A stretch of DNA of 64,000 nt from Otatea glauca (GCA_036346275.1 CM070715.1:68683667-68747666); one strand, 5' to 3'; numbered from the stretch's first letter, positions 1-12,185 are shown. Numbers and translations: made by a program. The notes: generated by a model not told the origin, from the sequence alone.

Positions 1-1410
1 TACAGAATAAAAGTATCCGTCGGATTCGGATATATCCGAAAATAAATACGGAGCTATCCGTGTACTATCCGTTTGTCTATCCATATTTTTTGCTGGGGTA
101 ACCAACGCCAGCCGCCAAGGCCCAACAGGCATCAACCCAACTCCCATCACAACTCGCACCCACTCGCCCCGTCGCCCGTGACCGTGAGTTTTCAATCTGG
201 AGTTCTGGACTCGTCTCTCAATCTCTCGCCGCATGGTCTCCATGCCCTAGGCTCCTAGCCAGCCTCCGCCGCCACCGCTCCAGGAGCCCTTCGTCGCCGT
301 CACTGGTCCCCTCCACGCCGCACTCGGTCCCCACACCCTACTTCTCGCCGGCGCTCTCGGTCCCGCGCCCTTGCCAGTGTGCTCAAATCTCCATGACCTA
401 GTCAGCCGCCGCCTCTTCGGGAGGCTAGCACCGGCGGCCGGGAGCTATTCGTCGCCGATCCCCTCCACGTCGCAGTCGGTCTGCACTTCTCACCGGTGCT
501 CTCTGTTCCGCGCCCTTCGCCAGTGTGCTCTGCTCATCCTGCGCCCTCGCCGGTCCCGCGCCGCCTCCTCGCCGGAGTTGCCCGCCGGCAAACCGCACTG
601 TAAAAGAGGTGTCTTTTGGTACTCTTACCATTATTTGTTCTCCTCTGAAAGTTAGGTCTATCTATGCGCCTTAAGAAGCAGATGTTATGTTCTTCAGTAC
701 AACAAGATGACCGTGAAATATGTTTCTATACATTGTTATGTGTTGTGTCCTAGTAAGAGATATGCATCCGTTTGTGAACTGTTTCTTTGTGATTTTGTTC
801 AATTGAATTTGACTTGCATGAATTTTCCTCTTGTGGACTGCTGTAAGAACTAAAACAGAATGCTTAGTTCCAGTGTGTTTGGTATCATGATGCATAGTTC
901 AATCAATACTTTTGGATCTAAGGTGCTTTTGATGCTTTTGTCTAATTGCAGCTACTTGCCTATTCTAATCAGTGGCCAAGATCTTTTTGAAGAAAACGTA
1001 TTAGGCATCCAAAACCTCACTGTATCAGTAGGTAGTGTTATTTTTGTTTTCCCTCTTGTTGCTGCTTCAAAATGCAGAAAGATAACTAACAACAGATTTT
1101 CATTTTTACTGTCCCTGTATTTTCCATCAGTAAGCATGTATTCCTGTTTAGTTTTGTGTATGGTTGATTGATCCTAATATGCGCGACATATATGGTTTCT
1201 ATTTTCAAGCACTATCCGACTAACTATTCGTGATCGAGACTAACCGTATCCGAAACGACCTGTATTTACTCCATATTCGTGATCAAAGTAATCTATATTC
1301 GTATTCGAATCTGACACTGTCCGTATCCGAGAAAAAATTTGGAATAGGATACAGGATGAGCGAAATCCGTCTGTATCCGCTCCGTTTGCACCCGTACTCC
1401 CACCCTCCCT
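1..1410. mobile_element. hAT-like non-autonomous element, right part (left end outside window)
   Basis: Both ends of this stretch are dense in short TATCCG / CGGATA motifs (1-90 and 1200-1390), pointing in opposing senses, which is the subterminal pattern of hAT-like elements in grasses. The right edge read on the minus strand runs GGGTGGGAGTACGGGTGC, a plausible terminus near 1400-1410. Between the ends lies a GC-rich block (100-600) followed by an AT-rich, intron-like stretch (610-1190). The layout resembles a captured or ancestral promoter plus first exon. No transposase domain is readable. The left terminus and its TSD are not in the window, so the superfamily call is an inference from motif style. 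Confidence 0.4.
292..530 (+). repeat. Imperfect direct repeat inside the hAT-like element
   Basis: Positions 292-383 and 451-530 are two diverged copies of one GC-rich segment. Both start GTCGCCG, then share CCCCTCCACG, then a CTCGG/GTCGG stretch, and both end CCAGTGTGCTC. They are about 150-160 bp apart. The duplication makes the ORFs here look like repeat-driven artefacts, so none is annotated as a gene. Confidence 0.6.
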
Positions 1411-3469
1411 CTTACCTGCATGTAGCTAACATCGTCGTCTCCTTTTCTCACCGCCCACAGGAGATATAACACCCCAATTTTTGTGTTTCTTGAGTTTAAT
1501 ATGCATTTTATATTTTTGTGAATTTTCTGGAATTTATTTGGATTAAATTGTATTTATTGATTTATGGCTTATTTATAAAGTTACTTGGAAAATGTGAAAA
1601 GTTTAAATAAAATTTTATTGAAAATATTTTATTTTGAGTTCTAAATGCCTTGAAATATTTTCCATAATTTTTCTAGATTTTTTCTGATATTTTTGCTATT
1701 TATTCGGGCTTTATTCATTTTGGTGATTTATTTTTATTCAAAAAAGATTTAAAATGCGATTGAATAGTGTTGGGCCTCGGCCCGAAGGTCAGCCCAGCCC
1801 AGTCCCCATGCCGCCGACCTGCGCCGTTGCTCCGCCGAAACCCTAGCCACGCGATCGTTGGATTTTGATCCAACATTCGGGATCGCTTCTTGCCGTCGCT
1901 CGCTGGCAGTCGTCCGATCAAGTCTGCGTGGATGCCTGTGATTGCGCCACGTCAGCTCCGCCAGATTTCTCCAAATCCGTAGCGCCGCCGTATCCCGTGA
2001 TTCTCGAAATTCATTTTTATCCCGTTCTCGCTCGTCGAGGCTGCTATTTAATGCGTCGCTTAGCGCATCGTGTAGCCTACCTCGAGTCGCACCCGCAGCC
2101 CTAGTGCACGCCTGCCGAGTCGCCACCATTCATTTGTGCGAGCACGTCGGAGTTTGCTGCCCCTGTTGCCTTGGTTTTTGCCTTCCTCCACCGCCATCGA
2201 GCCGTCTTCGCCATCGCCGTTGGTGCCCGTGTTTTGCTGTGTCAAGACGCTTCGAACACGCCAGATAACGTCACCGGAGGAGTTCCAGAACACCGTCGGC
2301 CACATCTTCGTCTACGTCCCTGGTGAACCTGCTTCGCCACACAATTGCCGCCGTTGCAAACTTTGCAACTGTCGCATCTGGTAAGCGCCGTCGGATGCTC
2401 GCCACACGTCGCGCGCCAGGTCAGCCACGTTGTCGCTTGCACCGTGTAGATCCGAGCTGTCCGATCTCCAGCGTAGCGCTGCGATTTTGCCGCGTGGCCA
2501 TGTCCGCGGTACACCGCGTGTCCCAAGCCTCATCGTCATTCTCGATCGTCCGATCTGGAACGGACTGGTGAGATCGCACCGGTGCCGCGCCAAATCACGT
2601 CACGCCGCGTGTCATCTGGTTCCTGAACCATCGTGCCATCTCAGCTATCGGATCTGCGTTGTGCGTCTTAGATCACGCCCCGTCATGCCGCCGTTTGTCC
2701 ACACAGCCGAGTCGTCGGATTAGACGTGGAGGGCTGGGATACTGCCACGTGTGTCAATTGATCTTGGCTGTCCGTTTTGATCTGGATGGGCGGGATAGCA
2801 CCGAGCCTTGAGCCTGTCGCGTGCTGCCGCGTGTCGCGCCGTGATTGGGCCGCGTGTCGCAGCTGATGCCATGGTTTGCGTCAGCTGGTGCATGAGCACA
2901 GTGCCGCTGGTCCACGGTGGACCAGTTCCGGTCGTGGACCAGGTCCATGCGTCGTGCCACGTGTCACGCCAGGATGCTGCCAATTGTCAATGACGTCAGT
3001 GTGACGTCATAATTCGGTTTTTCTTCAGAAAAATAATTTGGCCAAAAATCATTTTCTTTGCTGACATCAGCATGATGTCATAAATGCTATTTTTCAGTAT
3101 GAAAATAATTTGGTTAATTCGGTTTTCCAATTTTCTAATTTATCTTTTATTTTAAACTTTGAATAGCTATATATTTTTCATCAAAGCTCTGATTGAGGTG
3201 ATTCCAGTTTCTAAAACTTTGTAAAATCCTGCTCTGTTTAATGGTGAATTTTATTTAATTTTTGGAGTGGATCTTGCTCTCTGTTTTTTATATTTATTAC
3301 TTTCTCTCTCTTTTCGCGTAGATGTCGAGTTGCCAGGTGAGTTTGTGATCGAAGAGCCAGTGCAAGATCAAGGTCCAGAGCAGGAAGAGCTTTTTGAAGG
3401 CAAGTTATGCTTTGATCATGTTGAACCCATACTTTAAATATTATATTGTTTCAAAGTAGTGCATGATAA

Positions 3470-3950
3470 TTGTGGAATATATGAAACCAGGTATCTTCAT
3501 GGTTGGGCCAGTATCACCTGAAGAGAAGACAAGCCCAAGTATGAGGCCTAAAGGATAAGCCCCGCGCCAAGCTGCCGTACGGAAAGGGGGCACATCCTAT
3601 AGACAGTTGTATGAATATTTAGATACAGCTGTAATCCGAGTCGTTGATAGGATAGATAAAGATGTAAATTCTATCCTGTAACCGACTAGAATATAGTAAC
3701 CGATCGGAATCTCCTAATCGATTTGGTTTCTGTAAGCCGCCTCACCCCTGCTATATAAGGGAGAGGGCGGGCAACAACATAGACATCAAGCAATCGAGCT
3801 ATCAAGCCATAGCCTATAATCCCAGCACACAAGATTAGGGTATTATCTCCTCCATGAGAGCCTGAACCTGTCTAAACCATTGTCTTGTGTGACCTTTGAG
3901 TTTGAGATCTAGCGCCTACCCCATAAAATTATTGCCGACTACAAAAGTTG
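3470..3950 (+). mobile_element. Foreign LTR segment inserted in LTR copy 1
   Basis: This block interrupts LTR homology and is absent from the sister LTRs. It has the look of a retrotransposon promoter/leader: a TATA box CTATATAAGG at 3751-3760, a GC-rich run just after it, then AGATCTAGCGCC and an ACTACA-like end. Possible boundaries are TG at 3482 and CA at 3943, but no clear 5 bp duplication is visible there. It may be a short solo LTR or a fragment of a different gypsy family. Confidence 0.5.
3751..3760 (+). promoter_or_regulatory. TATA box of the inserted LTR segment
   Basis: CTATATAAGG followed by a purine/GC-rich leader matches a plant core promoter of an LTR. It is the clearest TATA element in this part of the window. 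Activity is not shown by the sequence. Confidence 0.45.
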
Positions 3951-5500
3951 AAAATAATTCAAATATCGTTTATTTCAATTATGTTGGATATAGTTATTCA
4001 TCCAATTGTGATATGTCCACCTTGCCATGTCATATGTTGTATTTTATTTGTCATGCTAGAATGGTTTCATACTAGTTGGTAGCTCTAATTGCCAATGTGG
4101 GTGGTTAGAATGCTAGTAGTATGGTTAGCCATGCAACGAGTTATCATTTTATGTAAAAATGATTAATCTTGCTTAATGATTATAGAACATGTTTATTAAC
4201 TTGTGTGTCGGGTGTTATCACACAATGTTGTTGTTGATGATGGCACGTGGTGCATGATAAAACAACCGGGGTGGTAAATGATTTAGACTAAGGCAAGTGA
4301 CAAGAATTTGTGGTGGGCCAATGTGGCATTTGAGCGGTCACATTGCTTTTTAATGGTATATAATGGTTCATGGTTTATGATGATTTTTGGTTAGTCTTGC
4401 CTTGGTCAATTAAGGACTTAACCTTGCAAGAATTTGAAATGAGTCATTCATACAACCACAAGTCTGGTATGGGACAGACTTAGCTGAATAATTTGTTATG
4501 TCTAAGCTTTGGTACTACTAGTGGTGGTGTGAGACCCGGGTAGTGGTAACCAGTCCTCGCACGGGTAGTCTCACATGGCACAAGAGGGGGGACCCTGGAT
4601 GTGGTAACCAGTCCCACCAGTGTTAAAACCTTAGCGGGTAGTACTGAGTTTAGACAGGCATTGGAAAGGCTTTGTTATAATCACTCGCCTTTGTGGTGTA
4701 TGGTTGTACCTTGTGGGTAAAGTGTATAACCCTTGCAGAGTGTAAAACCTATTCGAATAGTCGTACTCACGGTATTGAACATTGCTCGATGATTATAGTC
4801 AAGGGTTAGATTTTATCAAAAATCAATGTGGGTATGGATGATGGATTATGGTTTAAGGTTATGAGTTGGTTATTGGAAAACAAATGAGAAATTTATTATT
4901 TTTATTATTTGTTTTATTGTCTTTCAATCTATTTATGATATTCCTTTACAAATGTTGTTTAATGCAAAGTAACCATGTCAGCTATTCCTTTGAAATAAGC
5001 CGGGCATATAGTATATTAGACTTGCATTCTGTGCACAACTTATTGAGTGCTTTATGTACTCACCCTTGCAACCAAACATCACCAGTTGGAGAAGAAGCTT
5101 CGCCTGCTTTTGAGGAGGAGTATCAGGAGGAGACGAATAACTAGGGTGCGAACCTTATCAGTTGCATGTGGCAAATTGAAGGGTTTATCTACGAATAAGT
5201 ATATTTCCGCTGCAGTTTATTTCTTTTTCCGTTTTAGCCCTGCGAGGTATATTCATGCAAGGAGGACCATAAGGTCATCTAACAGTTATATTTAATTTGA
5301 TGAAGTTTTTATTCTGTTATCATTGAGTATGATTGTGATAATCATCTAAGTTGAGCCTGTGTGCACTAGTATGATCCTGAACTAGTGCGGAATACACAGA
5401 GGGTCCGGATTTGCATATTCGGGTCCCGACATGAGTGCTCTTCTCAACACTACATTCCATCAAACACTTAGCAGCGAGCATGGCTTCTACACGATGGCTA

Positions 5501-5715
5501 CACTACTACAGAAAAGACCATCACATACGGTTCAAAAACATCATCACAAGACAGTTTTATGAACCGTATGTAAACATATGTCAGTGATACTCTGATGCAT
5601 CACAGAAGGTTTTGGAATCGTCTGTGAAGCACCTATCACAGATGGTTTGTGGTACAAACCGTCTGTGATAATAGACTATCACAGATGATTTATATCAAGA
5701 GCAGTCTGTGATCCA
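5501..5715. repeat. CACTA-1 left terminal and subterminal repeats
   Basis: The stretch begins CACTACTACAGAAAAG. Alternating sense and antisense copies of a ~12 bp unit (TCACAGATGGTT, AACCGTCTGTGA and variants) then fill the 200 bp. These are the expected transposase-binding arrays of CACTA elements. The right subterminal array of CACTA-2 (58525-58823) matches it closely in inverted orientation, including the stretch ATAATAGACTATCACAGATG. Confidence 0.75.
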
Positions 5716-6521
5716 GATATTTTTCTTCCTCTCCTGGAAGAATTTCCATGAATAGTATTTGTTTTTGGAAATTTTCTTTTCCCTTGATATTTTTGCAACG
5801 ACGTTTACAAGGCACAACCAGTTATATATTTTGTAATTGAATATCTATACATCCGATATGCATCAAGACAACAGCTTGTCTGATCAGGATTGTCTTAAAA
5901 TATAAACCTTTGTAGCACTTTCATCTTCTTTCTTATTCTAATATTGATGGATTCCAAGGAAAAAAAATCAAATTCCATCTACTGTTTGCCCTGAAAGTTT
6001 TCATGCTCTGATTTATCTTCTACTTCATCCTTATCCCTGAATGAGAATACCATATGCAGCCTATTTTCACTCTTGTCTTGTGCAGGAACAAGATCATCAA
6101 ATATGGAGTTCATTGAAGAGAGAACCATCAAAATGATTATGTTCCGGCATAAGACCAAAGTGAAAATAGGTTGCCTACGATATTCTTATTTAGGGATGAG
6201 GATGAAGTGGAATATAAATTAGAGGATGATAACTTTCGGGACGAACTGTGGATGAAATTATATTTTGTCTTGAAATCCATCAATATTAGAATAAGAAAGG
6301 AGATGAAAGTGCCACAAATATTCCTATTTCAAGATGATCCTGATCAGACAAACTTTTGCCTCGATGCATATAGGATGTTTAGATATTCAATTACAAAATC
6401 TATAACTGGTTGTGCCTTGTAAATGTCATTGCAGAAATATCTAAGGATTTGAAAATTTCCAGTAACAAACATGGAAGTTCTTCGAAGAGGGGAAGAAAAA
6501 CATGTGGATCACAGAGTTTTC
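5706..6521. repeat. Long inverted repeat: two ~360 bp arms with a ~85 bp loop
   Basis: Arm 1 (about 5706-6075) read on the minus strand aligns nearly end to end with arm 2 (about 6160-6521) on the plus strand. Shared blocks include CATCAATATTAGAATAAGAA, CCTGATCAGACAA, GATATTCAATTACAAAAT and TAACTGGTTGTGCCTTGTAA, plus GGATCACAGA at the outer edge. Divergence is by scattered substitutions and small gaps, roughly 80 percent identity by eye. A transcript through it would fold into a long hairpin. The arms contain exon-like, purine-rich coding-style sequence, but I do not recognise the source gene. A short reading frame of 83 codons (6171-6422) in arm 2 is probably residual. Confidence 0.8.
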
Positions 6522-6734
6522 AATTTATAACAAATTTTCTTTTCATCTCTTGTGCAATACAATGTTCCTATGACAACATTTTGATTCCAACAAGCATGAT
6601 ACTATTCAGTAATTGGATTAATTCAAGATGAGCAAATATTAAGGATAATTTCAGATGACAATACATTGAGAAGATATAATACCACAAATATCAACAAGCA
6701 TACATTGAGAAACAACATTATTTGATAGATCAAG

Positions 6735-7270
6735 ACAAGGAGACCTTAGGGTTTTTCATGTCTACCAACATATATGTCATAGCTTCTACAATAGAGGCTT
6801 TTCGGTTCTTCCTGAAGTTCCACAGCTCCGGCATAGTGCCCATTTGTTTGACACCAATAACTGATTGACTTCCAGTCATACCTCTTAATCCCTACGAAAG
6901 TCATCATGTTGTTGTGAAAATGGTGTCTTGGTATATTATTAGTAACCATGTTGAATTAAATAATAGAAACCTATATATTACCTCTATAAGCTTATGTTTG
7001 GCTTCTTCCAACTCTTCATTCGCCCTGCGCTCCTTAATGATGAGTACCTTATTAAGAGATTCAATATCTTGCGATTTTTTATCTATGTCTTTCAGTTTTT
7101 GGTTCATCTCATAAATCTTTTTTTGTTAACTCAGAATCTTTTTCACTTCTATTCTGCTCCAGTACATAAGACTTTCCCTTCAGTTGTTCTATCTTCACCT
7201 CAAATTTTTGTTTAGCATCCAACAACTTTTTCACATCATATATCATGTTTGTAGGATCCATTTTATGTGT
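6735..7270 (-). pseudogene. FDM/IDN2-like XH-domain gene fragment, copy 1 (in CACTA-1)
   Basis: Read on the minus strand, a coiled-coil exon (about 7270-6982) contains KKLLDAKQKFEVKIEQLKGK and then SLNKVLIIKERRANEELEEA. A 90 bp intron follows (6981-6892, GT...AG). The next exon carries PELWNFRKNRKAS (about 6834-6790), the signature of the XH domain. FDM/IDN2 proteins combine XS, coiled-coil and XH regions and act in RNA-directed DNA methylation. Here the XS part is absent. The start of the XH domain is largely deleted relative to copy 2, so the sequence jumps from the GLRGMT-like start to the PELWNF end. An extra A in a poly-A run near 7120 shifts the frame. It is not a working gene. The coding strand points toward the CACTA left end, the same relation as in copy 2. 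Confidence 0.7.
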
Positions 7271-7899
7271 GCAATTTTTAATCATTGGGAGATAAATAAA
7301 TAAATAGCCATAGTGAGGTTTAATGTTGTAACAAACTTAGTCCTCTAATCATTCAAGTTTGACATAATTTACAAAGTTAGATTTCAAAGTTAGAACTAGT
7401 TTCATATAATTTATGCAACTGTAGATTTCAACCAATTTGACATTGCCCTCTAAAAGTTTTACACATCTCTGACAATTTATACAATTCTGAACCCTAAACA
7501 TTTAAATAAATAAGACAACCTCTTAACAAAAAGATCAAAATTTGTCAGAAAGATCCAATAATTGTACTCAAAATCAACAGCAAGATCTAATTCTTACATA
7601 CAGCTCCTAATTCAAACCATTGCTAGATGTTTGTTTGGTCTGTCCAAATTAAAAGTATGAATCCATTAGGACAGAAAGGAAAAGATGGAGAAAGATGAGC
7701 AAGATAGAGTTTTTTAATGAACAATGGACATCCCTTGTTCATAGCAATCAGCCTAGTGCTACCAAATTCCATCTTGATCCTTCTCCTAATGCAAGCAAGC
7801 CACTACAACAATAGAACATCTGTGATAAAGTTTTTGAGCATCAAGAAATAATCAATCATACAACTACACAACATAATCACAAATGGAGAAATAATCAAA
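7271..7899. other. AT-rich sequence between gene fragment and short-LTR element
   Basis: The 630 bp is AT-rich with no readable protein similarity. By position upstream of the coiled-coil exon on the minus strand it could be intron or 5' flank of the captured fragment. No TIR, LTR terminus or RNA gene was seen. Confidence 0.4.
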
Positions 7900-8191
7900 T
7901 AACAGATGTAGGCTTAGATTTTTTTATATATGTACAAAATTAGAGATGCATCATGAACATACATCATGAACATCATGAACTCATGAACATAAGTATTTTG
8001 ATGGTGCAACATGACTAGCATATTTTCTGATCTCTTGTTTTCTTGCTTATAAACCCCAGGACTACCTAGGAATTTATACCCTTAACCTACAGCTATAAGA
8101 ATCAGAAATGGATTCAAGTAACCAAATCAGAATAGGACTCATTTTCTTATTTGATTCGAACTCCTCACTTCTTACAAGATTAACTCTAACA
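7900..8191 (-). repeat. 3' LTR of the short-LTR retroelement
   Basis: It shares long blocks with 12186-12455, such as GACTACCTAGGAATTTATA and ACTCATTTTCTTATTTGATT, and ends at the same TCTAACA. The left edge is approximate. Confidence 0.65.
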
Positions 8192-8264
8192 TTCACTCCC
8201 TTAATCTTGTAACATCAACTATCTCTAATTTCTAACACAAGTAAAACTTGTTGAGGAAGTCGAT

Positions 8265-11200
8265 TGTCGGGACCCGAATTTGCAAATCCGGACCCTCTGT
8301 GTATACCGCACTAGTCCAGGATCACGCTAGTGCACACAGGCTCAACATAGATGCTATCATAGTCATACACAGCGGAATATAGCATAACTTTAATAATTAA
8401 TAGTAACTGTTGTCTTACATGATTATTTCCACACAGGGCTTATAAAAGAAATAGCAAATAAGCAGTAGCGGAAAAATAAATAAGCGTAGCAGCTCCCCAG
8501 TTCACCGCAGGCAACTGATGAGGCTCGGACCCTAAGCATTCGCATCCATATAATCCTCCTCCACGAAGGGCGTAGATTCTTCCTCTTCTGAAGTTGTTGT
8601 TGTTGGGGTGAGTACATAAAGCACTCAACAAGTTGTGCACAGCAATGCAAGTCTAATATTCTATATGCTTGGCTTAATCCAAAGTAATGGCTAATATGGC
8701 TATTTTGCAATAAAGCAACATTTAACAAGAATATAATAAATAGATTGGAAAGCAGTAAAACAAATACAGTAATTAATAAATTCGGTATTTCTGAAATACA
8801 CCAAGTTCCTAATCCTAAATCAATTTCCACCTTCCATGGCACCTTGCCATCCCAATAGGTTTTTGTTTAACAAAAGTCTAACCCTTAACTGTAATTCCCG
8901 AGCATTGCCCAATACCGTGAGCACGGCTATTCGAATAGATTGTACACTCTGCAGAGGTTATGCACTTTACCCACACGATACAACCAAACACCACCAAGGC
9001 GAGTGATCGTAACAAAGCCTTTACAATGCTACACCTAGACCCAGTACTGCTCGCTAAGGTTTCAACACTGGAGGGTTAAACCACCACAACAGGGCCCCCC
9101 TCTTGCGCCATGTGAGTTAAACCGTAACCGGGACTCACTATTCACCACGACAAGATGCGAAATCTAGGTTTCACAAATTATTCACTAGGCTGCCCCATTC
9201 GGACATGTGGTTGCAAGAAGGACTCGGGTCAAAGGCTTGCAAGGTTAAGTCCTTAAAGTGATTAAGGCAAGACTTCCACATACTCCCGCCAACCCCGCCC
9301 ACCTTGGCACACCGCCCTTGCCACTTGCCCCAATCTAAAATCATTACCACCCAGTTGATTACCAAGCACCACATGCCATCAACATTTCAATCTAGATGTG
9401 TGACCTCCTCGCCACGACAACTTGATATCACTGTGTGACGACACATGACACACCAATTCATAAACATTGTTCCCTATTCCATTAGTCAAGATTAAGTATC
9501 AACATTCGGACACATGTGATGACGTGGCATGGCTAAGCAATCTATGACGGTCTAACTAGCCCAGGTTGATTATCAATATTAACCAACTATAATTCCACAT
9601 CCTAGGGTGACAAATAGATCATGGCATAAGATTGACAAGGTATGATTTAATTCAAATAGGCATATTATCTAATTCCCAGATTAATTGAAATCATTTATAC
9701 ACATAAAATATCATGCATAAAGTTTAAGAGATAAAATAGAAATTTTGGTGAAAATTAGGTGCAACATGATCAAAGCACAACTTGCCTTGGAGTAGGTGCT
9801 AGTCTTGCTCTGAGCTTGGGTCTTGAAGCGATGAATCTTCCTCCGGATCACCGAGCAGTTCAACGTCTATGCGAAACGATGCCAAAATAGCAAATAAACA
9901 CCAAAACAGAGAGCAACCAAACTCCAAAAATAAAATAAAATTCTCCCAATAAATAGATCTAGATTTTACAAATTTTTAGAAATTTGAATCACTCAAATCC
10001 GAGTTAAAATGCAAAAGATATAGCCTTTTGAAGTTTGAATAAATACTGAAAATACAGAAAATAGAATAACCGATTTTCCCGAATTATTTTTCTACTGGAA
10101 ATTACCGATTAATGCGCAAGCGACACGTGGACCAATCAGAGACGGACACATGGCCTCGACGCATGGACTTAGTCCACGAAAACACTCTGGTCCACCGTGG
10201 ACTCGAGATACTGTGCTGTGGACCGGCTGATATCAGCATGACGTCATCGCGATACGTGGGCCAATCAAATTGCGCCACGTCGCTCGGTCTATGGACCAAG
10301 TCCACGGCACACGCCTGTCCACGGTGCACCCAGCGCACGATGCTTCGGTACCCGCACCGACACGCGTCGCACATCTGCGAGACGATCCAACGGCTGACAC
10401 ACTACGCACACGCGTCCCAATCCCGAACGTCTATTCGAATCTAACGGTTAGAAATATACCCGAGCAGAACACTGCTGAAGAAGCGACGTGGCTTGATCCG
10501 GACGGTTCGACGAAGATCCAACGGCTGCGCGAAGCTCCGAGACATGGCGGCGGGCTTGCACCGGAGCGGAGGAAGACGACTACCCGAACGGCGTTTCGGC
10601 GCGACTCCGGCGAGAATAAGTGGCGGCCTCGACGCGTCTTGGAACGACGACCCCAGATCTGGAACCGATTCGGCGGGAGGAGGCTCGACGGCGGCGGAAC
10701 GGCGCAAAAACTCGCGGCGGCGCTGCAAAGAACTACGACGAGCTCCTGAGCGACGACGATAGCGAAACAGGCGAAGAGGCTAGAGCTCTTGGGCTGCGCA
10801 AGGGAACGAGGAACATTGGAGTGCGGCGCGGCTTTTATAGCCTCGGCATGCGCGCGGGAAGGAAACCCTAAATCACGCGGCGGCGGCGGCAGCGGCGGCG
10901 GCGGATTCGAAACCGAATCGGAGGCGATGACCGAGCCGTCCGATCGCAACGAGGCCACGATTAGATCTCGGCGATCCAATCAAATCCGCACCTTCCAAAA
11001 TCAACGGATGCGATCAAATCTTTCCAAACCAACACCGCATGATCTTAACCGCACGATCTTGATCTAACGGTGGCGCGGAGCGCGACGGCGGTGAACGGGC
11101 AGACGCCGACTGGGCTCACGCATGCACAGGTCTTTGGGCTTGGCCCATCTTCGCTTCAAGATTTTCAAAAGCTTTTTGAATTAAAATAATTCCCGAAATT

Positions 11201-11462
11201 AGATTAATTCATTTAAGGCAATAAAAATATCAGGAAAAATCCAATAAAATTCTCATAAATACCTTGAAACATTCTGAACTTAAATAAAATATTTTTGACA
11301 AAACTTCATATTATTCTTATCTATATATAATTAGTTTTCACCAAAGGTTCAATATACTTAATTAAAATGAATTCAAATAATTTCTGGAAAAATCCAATAA
11401 ATTCAGAAAATCACAAAAATGCACGTGAGCGAAATTATAGGTCAAATTTTTGGGATATTACA
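8265..11462 (-). mobile_element. Ty3/gypsy (Tekay-like) solo LTR copy 2, TSD TCGAT
   Basis: As displayed it begins TGTCGGGACCCG (reverse of the CGGGTCCCGACA end) and ends TATTACA (reverse of the TGTAAYATCC start). It is flanked by a perfect 5 bp target duplication, TCGAT, at 8260-8264 and 11463-11467. The 3198 bp length matches its relatives. No internal sequence remains, so this is a true solo LTR formed by LTR-LTR recombination. It splits the short-LTR element. The GC-rich centre (10100-11100) yields long open frames on both strands, including 10431-10979 on the minus strand. They are not conserved as proteins and are not annotated as genes. Confidence 0.92.
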
Positions 11463-11467
11463 TCGAT

Positions 11468-12185
11468 CTCAACTACGACTTACCCAACTTTTACTCGACA
11501 CAGGACGATGAACGCATCTCCACAATGTCCTAGACTCCTCTTGGCCTACGCAGCATCTTCCTTTTGATCTTTTCGTACAACATGATCTCTTCTAATGCGC
11601 TTGATATCTCTAAAGGAACTCGCACACGTTTATCTTATAAACACAACTTGCACAAGAACTCATGTGATCACATATAGTATCTCGTGAACATAACTGGCAC
11701 AAGAACACATAGCTTTGATAGCCTTTTCGATGAGACAGATGGTTGCAAATGCCATCTTATCACGCTGGTTGTCGATGATGCTCGCTAATAGTAGGTATTC
11801 GAGAGACACACCTCCTCCACCCTTTTACCACCATATCTTCTCGCTAACTCTTCCTTCTCGTGACGCAACTTTGATTGCATGGAGGCTCGAACCACTGCCT
11901 TACACACTCGAGCACTTGGACACACACTCACAAGTACACACGTACATATGGGACACGTACACAACAACACCAATACACATGCATGTACACCACACTTTTT
12001 GTACAGTGCGTACCTTGACGACGGATCGCTATCTCATTGTCTCCTCCTTGTGGAATCGCATGCACCATTGGATCCCACTCAACACTATGTCACTCAGATA
12101 TGATAGCTTGCCTCGAGGCGTAGAAGTCCTAGCCTCCCTTGAGGCAAGCGTGACACCAAAGTTAGAACCTCGCTCTAATACCAAT
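11468..12185 (-). other. Internal region of the short-LTR element with PBS
   Basis: The PBS TGGTATTAGAGC is on the minus strand at 12183-12172. The rest has no gag zinc knuckle, protease DSG motif or RT motif. An apparent 158-codon frame at 11715-12191 on the plus strand runs over the PBS into the LTR and is rejected as a gene. Confidence 0.55.

Larger units (their letters stand above)
1465..5431 (+). mobile_element. Ty3/gypsy (Tekay-like) LTR copy 1, apparently solo
   Basis: The stretch starts with a degraded TGTAACACCCC (TATAACACCCC here) and ends CGGGTCCCGACA, the shared termini of five other LTRs in this window. The body keeps the same order: AT-rich start, GC-rich middle (1770-2990) with GGTCCAC/GTGGACC motifs, then a GTGAGTAC / ACTCAC-type block and the terminal AGGGTCCGGATTTGCA. 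No primer-binding site follows, so it is solo or truncated. The flanking 5-mers (GGAGA and TGAGT) do not match, which suggests age or rearrangement. It is about 470 bp longer than its relatives because of an insertion near 3470-3950. Confidence 0.75.

Noticed and set aside
4866..5144. 92-codon hydrophobic ORF, with similar frames at 8423-8842 (minus) and 24830-25033
   Set aside because: All lie at the same place near the end of the gypsy LTRs. The frames differ in length and carry stops between copies, so the similarity is LTR homology and not a conserved protein.
10431..10979. 182-codon minus-strand ORF with proline/serine-rich product
   Set aside because: It lies in the GC-rich core of a solo LTR. 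GC-rich sequence is open in several frames at once and the sister LTRs do not preserve the frame.
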